From NCBI RefSeq assembly GCF_013408745.1, contig NZ_JACCBJ010000001.1, positions 1,426,001-1,490,000 of the forward strand: 64,000 nt of DNA, in the 5' to 3' direction. Both the position numbers and the translations under genes were made by a program. Below are positions 1 to 8,404 of this stretch, in pieces. Source of the stretch: Leifsonia soli (lineage in GTDB: Bacteria; Actinomycetota; Actinomycetes; Actinomycetales; Microbacteriaceae). Within the stretch, counting starts at the first letter, position 1; each line of letters starts with the position of its first letter. The notes beneath the pieces are model-generated. The model was not told the origin of the DNA, searched no databases, and saw only the letters and a list, made by a program, of their open reading frames with translations.

Positions 1-288
1 AAGGAGGGCGACGTCATCTCCGCCCAGCCGCAGCACGAGCCCGTCCGGCCCGGCGACACGCTCCTCCTGGAGACGTCGAAGGGCCCGGAGCCCGTCACCA
101 TCCCGGACGTGGTGGGGAAGAACTGGAGCGACGCCAAAAAGGCGCTCACCGACGCCGGATTCACTCTCAAGTACAGCGCGATCGCCGACGTCGCACCGAG
201 TGCGTTCGTCGTCTCGAAGGTGTCGCCGGCGGCCAACACCCAGGCACCCAAGGGTTCGACCATCACGGTCAACTTCGCCGGGTTCTGA
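1..288 (+). CDS. pknB: Ser/Thr protein kinase, C-terminal PASTA region (partial)
   Basis: The reading frame is open from base 1 and ends at TGA 286-288, giving the last 95 residues of a larger protein. The pattern is that of PASTA domains: a unit ending in LLLETSKGPEPVTIPDVVGK, then NWSDAKKALTDAGF and a final unit ending SPAANTQAPKGSTITVNFAGF. PASTA repeats form the extracellular muropeptide-sensing part of PknB-type membrane kinases, which control cell-wall growth. The kinase domain and membrane segment lie upstream of the window, so the name pknB rests on the tail alone; a PASTA-bearing penicillin-binding protein is the main alternative. Confidence 0.75.
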   Translation, partial: KEGDVISAQPQHEPVRPGDTLLLETSKGPEPVTIPDVVGKNWSDAKKALTDAGFTLKYSAIADVAPSAFVVSKVSPAANTQAPKGSTITVNFAGF

Positions 289-382
289 CCGGCCGCCGCG
301 TTCAGCGCGCCTCCGCTTCCTTCCGCCGCTTGATCGGCGCCGTCGTTTCCCGCGTAGACCGTTCGCCTTGCTCAAATATTAG

Positions 383-410
383 TTGTTAACACTCTGCTTT
401 TCCATATCTC
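383..410 (+). promoter_or_regulatory. candidate sigma-70 promoter of the exporter operon
   Basis: TTGTTA (383-388) and TATCTC (405-410) are separated by 16 bases in an unusually AT-rich patch between the kinase tail and the lipoprotein gene at 535. The position suits a promoter for the four-gene operon that follows. The match to consensus is moderate and no start site is known. Confidence 0.35.
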
Positions 411-534
411 GTACCAAGGGATGAGTCCTATCATCCACGGAGGCGACGACAGCCACTGCGTCGCTCCGCTGGAATCGACGGAAGCGGGTCGGCCGCCCGG
501 CCGCCCCGCCTCCGAGACAAAGGAATCGACAGAC

Positions 535-1518
535 ATGACCCACCCCCGCCGCATTCGCCGCGTCGGCTTCGCCGCCTCGCTCGCCGTCCTCGCCGTCACA
601 TCTGCAGCGCTGACCGGCTGCGCCGGCGACGCAACCTCGTCCTCGCTCGACGCGAAGGACAGCCCGTTGTACAAGATCCTCGGGCCGCTGGGCGGGCTGG
701 ACGACAAGGAGGCGCTCCGAAAGCAGGAGCGCGCGGTCCAGAAGGCCGCCGCCCAGTGCATGACGGACGAGGGGTTCGAGTACAAGCCGTCCGACAGCGC
801 GGCGTCCACCATCACCGTCGGCGGCCCGGACAGTGAGAAGAGCGAGGACTGGGTCTCCAAGAACGGCTACGGCTTCTCCCGCGGACTCAATTCCGAGAAG
901 GACGACCCCAACCAGGACTACGTGGATTCGCTGTCCGACACCCAGCAGACCGCCTACTACGAAGCGCTCTACGGCCCGGCGACGGAGGCCGGGGCCGACG
1001 ACGCCGACGCCGACGGCGGCACCGAGGCCGAAGGCGGCACGACCGCCACGGGGTGCCTGAACGAGGCGTACCGCTCGGTGACGAAGACCTCCTTCTGGGA
1101 GGACGAGAAGTACAAGAAACTTCTCGACTCCGCCTCCGCTCTCTTCGAGAAGGTCGAGAAGTCGCCCGCCGTCAAGAAGGCCGCGGCGAACTGGTCGGAC
1201 TGCATGGCCGACGCCGGGTACTCCGAGATGGACACGAAGGCGGATGCCATGAATCACGTGTCGGAGAAGATGAGTGCCCTCTACGACGCCCCGGGTGACG
1301 CGACCGGGGACGGTCAGCCGTCCGAGCCGTCGGCCGCCGACATCAAGGAGTTCCGCGACCTGGAGATCAAGGTCGCCCTGGCCGACTTCCGCTGCGACGC
1401 GAAGACGGGCTACGAGAACGCGAAGCTCGCCGTGCAGTTCGAACTCGAGGAGAAGTTCGTGCGGGAGCACAAAGCCGAGCTGGACGAGCTGGTCGACGCC
1501 TACGGCGACAAGAAATGA
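535..1518 (+). CDS. putative lipoprotein of an ABC exporter operon
   Basis: A 327-residue secreted protein. The N-terminus has basic residues, a hydrophobic core and the lipobox LTGC, so the mature protein should be a lipid-anchored extracytoplasmic lipoprotein starting at that Cys. The rest is rich in charged residues, with Cys in short contexts such as AAAQCMTDEGF and NWSDCMADAGY, a pattern seen in uncharacterised actinobacterial lipoproteins. ATG 535 is chosen over an upstream in-frame ATG at 421 because AAGGA lies about 10 bases before it and the signal peptide begins there. The stop overlaps the next start (ATGA). No enzymatic domain is recognised; the context suggests an accessory or substrate-binding subunit of the exporter. 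Confidence 0.8.
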   Translation: MTHPRRIRRVGFAASLAVLAVTSAALTGCAGDATSSSLDAKDSPLYKILGPLGGLDDKEALRKQERAVQKAAAQCMTDEGFEYKPSDSAASTITVGGPDSEKSEDWVSKNGYGFSRGLNSEKDDPNQDYVDSLSDTQQTAYYEALYGPATEAGADDADADGGTEAEGGTTATGCLNEAYRSVTKTSFWEDEKYKKLLDSASALFEKVEKSPAVKKAAANWSDCMADAGYSEMDTKADAMNHVSEKMSALYDAPGDATGDGQPSEPSAADIKEFRDLEIKVALADFRCDAKTGYENAKLAVQFELEEKFVREHKAELDELVDAYGDKK

Positions 1519-3098
1519 TGATGCGGATCCGTCGACGCGCCGACCGCCGGCCGGTGGATGAGGTCGGGATCGACGACCTCATCCCGGGCGACGACTCCGC
1601 TGCCGCCCCGGCCGGGACAGACGGCCAGAGCACACCGGCAGCATCCGGCTGGTCGCGCGTGCTGCGAGGCAATCGGCTGTTGTGGCTCGTGGCCGGCGCC
1701 TCCGTCGTCTGCCTCGCAGCCGGGTACGCCGGCGGCGCCCTGCTCTCGTCGGCCGACGCCGCCGAGACACCGGGGAAGGGCGGTCCGATCACCGTCCCCG
1801 TCGAGTCGAGGGTGCTCTCCAACACGGTGAAACTGCGCGGAGACGCCGCGTTCGACGATGCCGTCGAGGTGAAAGTCGCCGCCGGCGACCTGGAGGGGCC
1901 CGCCGTCGTGACGGGAACGGTCCCCGAGGTCGGCGCGACGCTCGACGCGCTCAGCGTGGCGCTGGAGGTCGCGGGGCGCCCGGTGATCGTCCTCCCCGGG
2001 GCGCTTCCCGCCTACCGCACGCTGCGTGCCGGACAGAAGGGGCCGGATGTCGCCCAACTGAAGGAGGCGCTCCGTGCCGTGGGGATCGACCCGGGCGCGT
2101 CCGATGTCTACGACGCCGCGACGGCGAACGCCGTCGTCGCCCTGTACCAGCGGGTCGGCTACGCCCCGCCGGCCGTCAAGGCGGAGGCGAAGTCCGCCGT
2201 CGAGGGCGCGCAGGAAGCGGTCGCCGGCGCCGAGAAAGCGCTCGCGAGCGCACAGCGCGAACTCGCCGCGGCGAGCAAGGGAGCCGACGCCGCGAGGCGC
2301 GTGGAGCTCGAGAACGCCGTGAGGGATGCCGAACGCGAGCTGGCCACGGCCCGCTCGGGCGGCGACGGCTCGGCGATCGCCCGCGCCGAGGACGCGCTCC
2401 GACTCGCGCAGACGCAACTCTCGGTCGGCCTCTCCGCGCCGGACACCAGCGCCGAGTCCGGGGCCGTTGGCGACGCTCGAAAAGCCCTCGCCGCGGCGCA
2501 GGAGGACCTCGCGAAGGCGAACGAGGAGGCCCTGACCCCGCTGCCGGCCAACGAAGTCCAATTCCTGCCGACGCTCCCGCGCCGGGTCGACGAGGTGCGC
2601 ACCGCCCGCGGGAAGATCCTCGAAGGCGCCGCCATGACCGTATCGGGAGCGACCCTGGCGATCACGGCTCGCGCCACCGCCGCCGACGCCGAGCTGCTGA
2701 AGAGCGGGCTGGCCGCGTCCATCGAACTCCCCGACGGCTCCGAGCTGGCGGCCACCGTCACGAACGTGAAGCCGCGGAAGGCCGACGAGGGCGAGGAGAA
2801 GAAGTCCGGCCGGTCGTGGGACGTCGCACTCGCGCTCATCTCGCCCACCCCGAAGCAGGTCGAGCAGCTGCGCGGGCAGAACGTGCGCGTCATCATCCCG
2901 GTGAAGGCGACGGCGGGGAAGGTCCTGGTCGTGCCGGCCGCCGCCCTCACAGCGGGGCCGGGAGGCGAGAGCCGGGTCGAGGTGGCGAAAGGCGACGCCA
3001 CCCGCGTGGTCACGGTGAAGACCGGCCTCGCGGCCGACGGCCTCGTCGAGATCAGCGGGAAGATCGCCGCAGGCGACCGGGTGGTGGTCGGCCGGTGA
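1515..3098 (+). CDS. membrane fusion (HlyD-like) adaptor with peptidoglycan-binding domain
   Basis: A 527-residue single-pass membrane protein. Residues 1-54 are cytoplasmic, 55-77 form a transmembrane helix, about 163-218 resemble a PG_binding_1 domain (LRAGQKGPDVAQLKEALRAVG), about 219-335 are an Ala/Glu-rich coiled coil, and the C-terminus has beta-rich adaptor segments. This is the layout of periplasmic adaptors for MacB-type transporters, here in a Gram-positive host with a wall-binding module. The start ATG 1515 overlaps the preceding stop, and the stop overlaps the GTG of the ATPase gene, so the operon is translationally coupled. It probably links the transporter to the cell wall; the substrate is unknown. 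Confidence 0.85.
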   Translation: MMMRIRRRADRRPVDEVGIDDLIPGDDSAAAPAGTDGQSTPAASGWSRVLRGNRLLWLVAGASVVCLAAGYAGGALLSSADAAETPGKGGPITVPVESRVLSNTVKLRGDAAFDDAVEVKVAAGDLEGPAVVTGTVPEVGATLDALSVALEVAGRPVIVLPGALPAYRTLRAGQKGPDVAQLKEALRAVGIDPGASDVYDAATANAVVALYQRVGYAPPAVKAEAKSAVEGAQEAVAGAEKALASAQRELAAASKGADAARRVELENAVRDAERELATARSGGDGSAIARAEDALRLAQTQLSVGLSAPDTSAESGAVGDARKALAAAQEDLAKANEEALTPLPANEVQFLPTLPRRVDEVRTARGKILEGAAMTVSGATLAITARATAADAELLKSGLAASIELPDGSELAATVTNVKPRKADEGEEKKSGRSWDVALALISPTPKQVEQLRGQNVRVIIPVKATAGKVLVVPAAALTAGPGGESRVEVAKGDATRVVTVKTGLAADGLVEISGKIAAGDRVVVGR

Positions 3099-3799
3099 AC
3101 GACGTGCTCCTCGGCCTCGACGCCGTCACCAAGATCTTCCCGGGGCCGCCTGCCGTCGAAGTGCTGCACCCGACCGATCTGGCGGTGGAGCAGGGAGGCT
3201 ACGCGTCCATCGTCGGGCCGAGTGGGTCGGGCAAGTCGACCCTGCTCAACCTGCTGGGGCTGCTCGACCGTCCGACGACCGGCGAGTACCGGTTCAACGG
3301 GGTCCCGACGACCGGGCTCGCCGACGAGGAGCGTGCCCGGTTGCGCGCACGCAGCATCGGCTTCGTCTTCCAGTCGTTCCATCTGATCCCCGAACGGACG
3401 GTGCTGGAGAACGTCCTGCTCTCGACGCTGTACAGCGGCGTGGCGCGGGCCGAGCGCGTCGACCTGGCCAGGACTGCGATCGAGCGCGTCGGGCTCGGCC
3501 ACCGCGTCGACCACACACCGCTGACCCTCTCGGGCGGCGAGCGACAGCGGGTCGCCGTCGCCCGCGCGACGATGACGTCCCCCAAGCTCCTGCTCGCCGA
3601 TGAGCCCACCGGCAACCTCGACCAGAACACCTCGGGGCAGGTGATGGACCTCTTCGAGGAGCTGAACGCCGACGGGATGGCCGTCGTCATCATCACGCAC
3701 GACGCAGCGGTCGCGAAGCGCGCGCGCCGCGTCATCCGCATCGTCGACGGCACGGTGGAGGACGGCACGGTGGAGGACGGCACGGTGGAGGAGCGATGA
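3095..3799 (+). CDS. ABC transporter ATP-binding protein (MacB/LolD type)
   Basis: A 234-residue ATPase with Walker A GPSGSGKST (about residues 41-49), Q-loop FVFQSFHLIP, signature LSGGERQRVA, Walker B LLLADEP and the H-loop ITHD. These are diagnostic of the MacB/LolD family, which powers FtsX-like permeases. The start is GTG 3095, overlapping the preceding TGA; the stop overlaps the permease ATG. The extreme C-terminus repeats VEDGT three times because of a 15-base tandem repeat, an addition outside the conserved fold. It works with the adaptor at 1515 and the permease at 3796. Confidence 0.92.
   Translation: MNDVLLGLDAVTKIFPGPPAVEVLHPTDLAVEQGGYASIVGPSGSGKSTLLNLLGLLDRPTTGEYRFNGVPTTGLADEERARLRARSIGFVFQSFHLIPERTVLENVLLSTLYSGVARAERVDLARTAIERVGLGHRVDHTPLTLSGGERQRVAVARATMTSPKLLLADEPTGNLDQNTSGQVMDLFEELNADGMAVVIITHDAAVAKRARRVIRIVDGTVEDGTVEDGTVEER
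3746..3790. repeat. three tandem 15-base repeats at the 3' end of the ATPase gene
   Basis: GACGGCACGGTGGAG occurs three times without a mismatch (3746-3760, 3761-3775, 3776-3790). Each unit encodes DGTVE, so copy-number change keeps the frame and only lengthens the ATPase tail. Confidence 0.95.
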
Positions 3800-5067
3800 A
3801 GCCGCCCGCCCTCATCCGCCGCCTCTTCGCGAGGCCCCGGCGGCCCGCCGACCCGGACCGCTTCACGGCCCAGGATCTCGCGGCGGAGGCAGTCAGGAGC
3901 CTCGGCGGACGCCCGGGGCGCCTTCTGCTCACCACGGTCGGCACCGTCCTCGGCATCGGCTCGCTCGTGGTCACCTACGGGCTCGCCCAGACGACCAACG
4001 CCGAACTCGCCCGGCAGCTCGACCCGACGCAGGCGACCCACTTCCTCGTCGAGCCGGAGAAGACCCGCGACAGTTCGGGCGCATCCCGACCGGTCACCGC
4101 CTTCCCGTCCGATGCCGACCGCCGGGCGGCAGGCCTCCACGGCGTCGAGGCCGCCGGCCTCATCGCCGAGGTGCCCACTGCCGACGCCGCCATCACCACC
4201 GTCCCGGTGAACGACCCGTCCGCGGCGCAGACCCTCCCGCCCATCGTGTTCTCCGCGAGTCCCGGCCTCCTGGATGCGGTCGGCGCGCACATCGCGACCG
4301 GCCGCACCTTCGACACCGGGCACCGCGGCCGCGCCGACCGCGTGGCCGTGCTCGGGAAGGACGCCGCGGCAGAGCTCGGCGTGTCACGCGTGGACGGTCA
4401 GCCCACCGTCTTCATCGGAACGCTCGCGTACACCGTCATCGGCATCCTCGACCGCACCGAGCAGCGCACGGATCTGCTGTCGGCGGTGCTCATCCCGGAC
4501 TCCACCGCACGTCACGACTTCGAGGCGCCCGTTGGAGACGAACTGCACCTCCGGGTGAAGCGCGGGCTCGGCCCGCTGATCGAGCACCAGGTCCCGATCG
4601 CGCTGTCGCCGAACGCGCCGGACAGCTTCCGGCCCCAGGTCGTCAGCGGCTCGGAACGTGCGGCGCAGGCCCGCTCCGACACCAATGTCGCCTTCCTCCT
4701 CCTCGGCATCATCTCGCTCCTGGCCGGTGCGCTCGGCATCGTCAACGTCACGATCCTCTCCGTGAAGGAACGCACGGGCGAGATCGGCCTGCGCCGCGCG
4801 CTCGGGGCGACCTCCCGCGACATCGGGTCGCAGTTCATGGTCGAGACGGGCATCATCGGCGTGATCGGCGGACTCGCCGGCACCGCCCTCGGCGTCGTCG
4901 CGGTGGTCGTCATTGCGGCGACCCAGCAGTGGGCGCCCGCGATGGACGGGTGGGTGGCGATTGCGGCCCCGGCTCTCGGCACCGCGATCGGCCTCGTGGC
5001 CGGGATGTATCCGGCCCGCCGCGCCGCGCGGATCGAACCGGCGACGGCGCTCCGCAGCGGCATCTGA
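3796..5067 (+). CDS. ABC transporter permease, MacB/FtsX family
   Basis: A 423-residue permease. One membrane helix near residues 36-58 is followed by a long extracytoplasmic MacB-like domain, and three helices lie in the C-terminal third (NVAFLLLGIISLLAGALG and two more), which is the FtsX topology. The motif KERTGEIGLRRALGAT just after the second helix is typical of the family's coupling region to the ATPase. The start codon overlaps the ATPase stop. It is the last gene of the operon and is followed by a strong terminator. Exporters of this class move peptides, antibiotics or lipoproteins; nothing here identifies the substrate. Confidence 0.9.
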   Translation: MKPPALIRRLFARPRRPADPDRFTAQDLAAEAVRSLGGRPGRLLLTTVGTVLGIGSLVVTYGLAQTTNAELARQLDPTQATHFLVEPEKTRDSSGASRPVTAFPSDADRRAAGLHGVEAAGLIAEVPTADAAITTVPVNDPSAAQTLPPIVFSASPGLLDAVGAHIATGRTFDTGHRGRADRVAVLGKDAAAELGVSRVDGQPTVFIGTLAYTVIGILDRTEQRTDLLSAVLIPDSTARHDFEAPVGDELHLRVKRGLGPLIEHQVPIALSPNAPDSFRPQVVSGSERAAQARSDTNVAFLLLGIISLLAGALGIVNVTILSVKERTGEIGLRRALGATSRDIGSQFMVETGIIGVIGGLAGTALGVVAVVVIAATQQWAPAMDGWVAIAAPALGTAIGLVAGMYPARRAARIEPATALRSGI

Positions 5068-5079
5068 TGGATCGCGGAA

Positions 5080-5115
5080 GGAGGCGCCGTCCGCCGCGCG
5101 GCGGACGGCGCCTCC
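5080..5115. terminator. bidirectional terminator-like hairpin
   Basis: A perfect 16-base inverted repeat (5080-5095 with 5100-5115) around a 4-base loop, lying between the convergent permease and aroG genes. There is no long U tract, but the stem is very stable and could stop transcription from both sides. Confidence 0.75.
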
Positions 5116-5148
5116 CCTCGCGTCAGGCGTCTCCCCGTGTCAGGCGCC

Positions 5149-6534
5149 TCAGCCGGCCGAGAGCTCCTCGGCCACCAGGAATGCCAGCTCGAGCGACTGC
5201 ATGTGGTTGAGCCGCGGGTCGCAGAGGGACTCGTAGCGCGTCGCCAGCGTCGCCTCGTCGATGTGCTCGGAGCCGCCGAGGCACTCGGTCACGTCGTCGC
5301 CGGTGAGCTCCACGTGGATGCCGCCCGGGTTCGTGCCGACGGCGCGGTGCGCCTCGAAGAAGCCCTTGACCTCGTCCACGACGTCGTCGAACCGGCGCGT
5401 CTTGTAGCCGGTCGGCGTCGTCAGACCGTTGCCGTGCATCGGATCGGTGACCCACAGCGGCTTCGCGTCTGACCGCTTGATGGCCTCGAGCAGTGGAGGA
5501 AGCGCATCGCGGATCGTGCCGGCGCCCATGCGTGTGATGAACGTCAGACGGCCGGGCTCGCGCTCCGGGTCCAGCTTGTCGATCAGGCGCAGCATGTCGT
5601 CGCGGGAGGTGGACGGGCCCAGCTTCACGCCGATCGGGTTGCGCACCCGCGACAGGAAGTCGACGTGCGCTCCGTCGATGTCGCGCGTCCGCTCGCCGAT
5701 CCAGACGAAGTGCGCCGACGTGTTGTACGGCGTGCCCGTCCGGGAGTCGATGCGCGTCATCGGGCGCTCGTAGTCCATGAGCAACGCCTCGTGGCTGGAG
5801 TAGAATTCCACGCGCTTCAACTCGTCGAAGTCGGCACCGGCCGCCTCCATGAACTTGATGGCGCGGTCGATCTCGCGGGCGAGACCCTCGTAGCGCTGAT
5901 TCGCCGGGTTGGCGGCGAAGCCGCGGTTCCAGCTGTGCACCTGGCGCAGGTCGGCGAAACCACCCTGCGTGAACGCGCGGATGAGGTTCAGCGTGGAGGC
6001 GGCGGTGTGGTACCCCTTCACCAGGCGGCTGGGGTCGGCCTCGCGCGACTCCGGCGTGAAGTCGTAGCCGTTGACGATGTCGCCGCGGTAGGCGGGGAGG
6101 GTGACGCCGTTGCGCGTCTCCGTATCGCTGGAGCGCGGCTTGGCGAACTGCCCCGCCATGCGGCCCATCTTGATGACGGGCACCGAGGCGCCGTAGGTCA
6201 AGACGACGGCCATCTGCAGCACGGTCTTGACGCGGTTGCGGATCGCATCCGCTGTCGCCCCGGCGAAGGTCTCGGCGCAGTCGCCGCCCTGCAGGAGGAA
6301 CGCCTCGCCCTCGGCGGCCCGGGCCAGCCGGGTCCGGAGCTGGTCGACCTCGCCGGCGAACACCAGCGGCGGGAGGGTGGCGATCTCAGCGGACGCGGCG
6401 GCCGCGGCCTCCGGGTCCGGCCAGGCCGGCTGCTGCTTGATCGGGAGCGTGCGCCAATACTCCAGGCCCTCGATCACGGACTCGTCAGGTCGCACGACGG
6501 GCTCTGTGGTCTGTAGCACTGGTCTTCCGCTCAC
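5149..6534 (-). CDS. aroG: 3-deoxy-7-phosphoheptulonate synthase, class II
   Basis: A 461-residue enzyme condensing phosphoenolpyruvate and erythrose 4-phosphate, the first step of the shikimate pathway. It is of the plant-like class II type: LLQGGDCAETFAG near residue 80 carries the metal-ligand Cys, and KMGRMAGQFAKPRS, GFAANPANQRYE and HLIGERTRD-like segments such as HFVWIGERTR follow in the expected order. Length matches actinobacterial AroG. The start is GTG at 6532-6534; no clear Shine-Dalgarno sequence precedes it. It is the last gene of a glk-plsC-aroG run on the minus strand. Confidence 0.95.
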   Translation of the reverse strand: MSGRPVLQTTEPVVRPDESVIEGLEYWRTLPIKQQPAWPDPEAAAAASAEIATLPPLVFAGEVDQLRTRLARAAEGEAFLLQGGDCAETFAGATADAIRNRVKTVLQMAVVLTYGASVPVIKMGRMAGQFAKPRSSDTETRNGVTLPAYRGDIVNGYDFTPESREADPSRLVKGYHTAASTLNLIRAFTQGGFADLRQVHSWNRGFAANPANQRYEGLAREIDRAIKFMEAAGADFDELKRVEFYSSHEALLMDYERPMTRIDSRTGTPYNTSAHFVWIGERTRDIDGAHVDFLSRVRNPIGVKLGPSTSRDDMLRLIDKLDPEREPGRLTFITRMGAGTIRDALPPLLEAIKRSDAKPLWVTDPMHGNGLTTPTGYKTRRFDDVVDEVKGFFEAHRAVGTNPGGIHVELTGDDVTECLGGSEHIDEATLATRYESLCDPRLNHMQSLELAFLVAEELSAG

Positions 6535-6586
6535 TCAAGGGATGGATGGGATATCCGAGCCTATCGCGAAAGCCGTGGGGGCCGTC

Positions 6587-7276
6587 CTACTGTGACAGCG
6601 TCGCCCGCTTCTCCTTGACCGTGCTGGCGTACACGTCGACGTACTCCTGGTCGCCCAGGCGCTGCAGTTCGTACATGATCTCGTCGGTGACCGAGCGCAG
6701 GATGAAGCGGTCGCCTTCCATCCCGTCGAACCGCGAGAAGTCCAGGGGCTCCCCCACGATGATCCCGATGCGCCCGATCTTCGGCAAGCGCCGGCCGATC
6801 GGCATGATCCGGGCGGTGTCGACCATCGCGACGGGCACGACGGGGACGCCGGCCTCCAGGATCATCCGCGCGACGCCCGTCCGCCCACGGTAGAGCTTGC
6901 CGTCGGGACTGCGCGTGCCCTCCGGATAGATGCCGAGGATCTCGCCGCGGGCCAGCACGGCGAGCCCGGTGTTGAGCGACGCCTCCGAGGCCTTGCCGCC
7001 GGAGCGGTCGATGGGCAGCTGGCCGGTCGCGTTCATGAACGCCTTTGTCGCCCATCCCTTCAGTCCCCTGCGGGTGAAGTAGTCGCTCTTCGCGAGGAAC
7101 GACACGTGCCGGTCGACCTCGAGCGGCAGGAAGATCGAGTCGATGAACGACAGATGATTGCTCGCCAGGATCACCGGCCCGTCGGCAGGGATGTTCTCGA
7201 GCCCGACCACCCACGGCCGGAAGATCCCGCGCAGCAGCGGCCCCGCGATCACGTACTTCATCAGCCAGTAGAACAT
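6587..7276 (-). CDS. plsC: 1-acyl-sn-glycerol-3-phosphate acyltransferase
   Basis: A 229-residue membrane-associated acyltransferase that makes phosphatidic acid from lysophosphatidic acid. The catalytic HX4D motif is present as NHLSFID (near residue 40) and the glycerophosphate-binding motif as YPEGTRS. The N-terminus has a hydrophobic segment suited to membrane attachment. It starts at ATG 7276, 28 bases after the stop of the glucokinase gene, and is followed by aroG, so the three are probably cotranscribed. A plsC-aroG neighbourhood recurs in actinobacteria. Acyl specificity cannot be read from the sequence. Confidence 0.93.
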   Translation of the reverse strand: MFYWLMKYVIAGPLLRGIFRPWVVGLENIPADGPVILASNHLSFIDSIFLPLEVDRHVSFLAKSDYFTRRGLKGWATKAFMNATGQLPIDRSGGKASEASLNTGLAVLARGEILGIYPEGTRSPDGKLYRGRTGVARMILEAGVPVVPVAMVDTARIMPIGRRLPKIGRIGIIVGEPLDFSRFDGMEGDRFILRSVTDEIMYELQRLGDQEYVDVYASTVKEKRATLSQ

Positions 7277-7304
7277 CGAACCGAAGCCTATCCCCGCGGT
7301 GCGC

Positions 7305-8255
7305 CTAGAGCGAGGATGCGTGCAGTCGTGCCAGATCGGCCGCGCCCACCACGCCGGCGTCGTTCACCAGCTCCGCGATCGCGAACTCGGGCTCCGGATG
7401 GAAGCCGCGGGCGGGCAGGTTCTCCAGGTACGCCAGGCGGATGGGCTCCAGCAGCAGTTCGCCGGCCTGCGCGACACCGCCGCCGAAGACGAACAGCTGA
7501 GGGTCGAGGATGGCTCCGAGGCTCGCGCAGGCCTGCCCGAGCCAGTCGCCCAGCTGCCGAAGCGCTGCGAGGGCGCCCGGGTCGCCCTCGGTGATCAGTG
7601 CGCTGATGTCCGTTCCAGTCAGCGCGCCGGTCCTCGAGCGCACGTCCGCGAGGCCCTGGCCGATGCCGCCGGCGTCCGCCAGCTCGTTCGCCATGCGCTG
7701 CAGCGCGCGGCCCGATCCGTACTGCTCGATGCAGCCGTGCGCGCCGCAGCCGCAGGGCAGGCCGCCGGGGACGACCCGCATGTGCCCGATCTCGGCTCCG
7801 GCGCCGAACCCGCCGCGGAACAGCCGGTCGTTGCTGACGATCGCCCCGCCGACGCCTGTGCCGATGGTGAGGACCACCATGTCGGAGACGAGGCGGCCCG
7901 CGCCGTACCGGAACTCGGCCCAGCCGGCCGCGTTCGCGTCGTTCTCGATGATGACCGGGATGTCGAGGCGCTCCTCGAGCTTCTCCCGGAAGGGCTCGTG
8001 GCGCCAGTTGATGTTGGGCGCGTAGTACACGGTCGACTGCGCCGCGTCGATGAATCCCGCCGCAGCCACTCCGGCGCCGGCGATCTCCTCCGGCCCGTCG
8101 CTGAGGCGCTCGATCATCGCGACGACGGCGTTCTCGATCTCCTCCGGACGCGTCGCGTCGGTGGGGACGCGGTCCTCCCGGACGATCGTTCCGAGCTCGT
8201 CGACGAGGGCTCCTGCGATCTTGGTCCCTCCGATGTCGATGCCGATGGCGTGCAC
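7305..8255 (-). CDS. glk: ROK-family glucokinase
   Basis: A 316-residue sugar kinase that phosphorylates glucose at C6 using ATP. It opens with the phosphate-binding motif IGIDIGGTK, has the sugar-binding segment ENDANAAGWAE and GTGVGGAIV, and the ROK zinc signature CGCGAHGCIE with three Cys and a preceding His in RVVPGG context. The absence of an N-terminal DNA-binding domain distinguishes it from ROK repressors. The start is GTG 8255 with AGGAAGG a few bases upstream. In actinobacteria this enzyme often also mediates glucose repression; that role is not visible here. Confidence 0.92.
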   Translation of the reverse strand: MHAIGIDIGGTKIAGALVDELGTIVREDRVPTDATRPEEIENAVVAMIERLSDGPEEIAGAGVAAAGFIDAAQSTVYYAPNINWRHEPFREKLEERLDIPVIIENDANAAGWAEFRYGAGRLVSDMVVLTIGTGVGGAIVSNDRLFRGGFGAGAEIGHMRVVPGGLPCGCGAHGCIEQYGSGRALQRMANELADAGGIGQGLADVRSRTGALTGTDISALITEGDPGALAALRQLGDWLGQACASLGAILDPQLFVFGGGVAQAGELLLEPIRLAYLENLPARGFHPEPEFAIAELVNDAGVVGAADLARLHASSL

Positions 8256-8404
8256 GTGGGGGCCTTCCTGGAGGGATGGTCAGAGGGAGGGGCGGTCGGG
8301 CCGGGTCTCGGGCGAGCCGCAGCGGGACCATCTAGAGTGTAATCAACCGAATCGCCCCCAGCCATTCGGCCGAACGCCCGCCCGCCGGTACCGAGGGAGC
8401 TACC

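Noticed and set aside
421..534. Upstream ATG extension of the lipoprotein gene
   Set aside because: The signal peptide and Shine-Dalgarno sequence place the start at 535.
2159..3700. Long minus-strand open frame opposite the adaptor and ATPase genes
   Set aside because: It overlaps two well-supported genes entirely and shows no family similarity.
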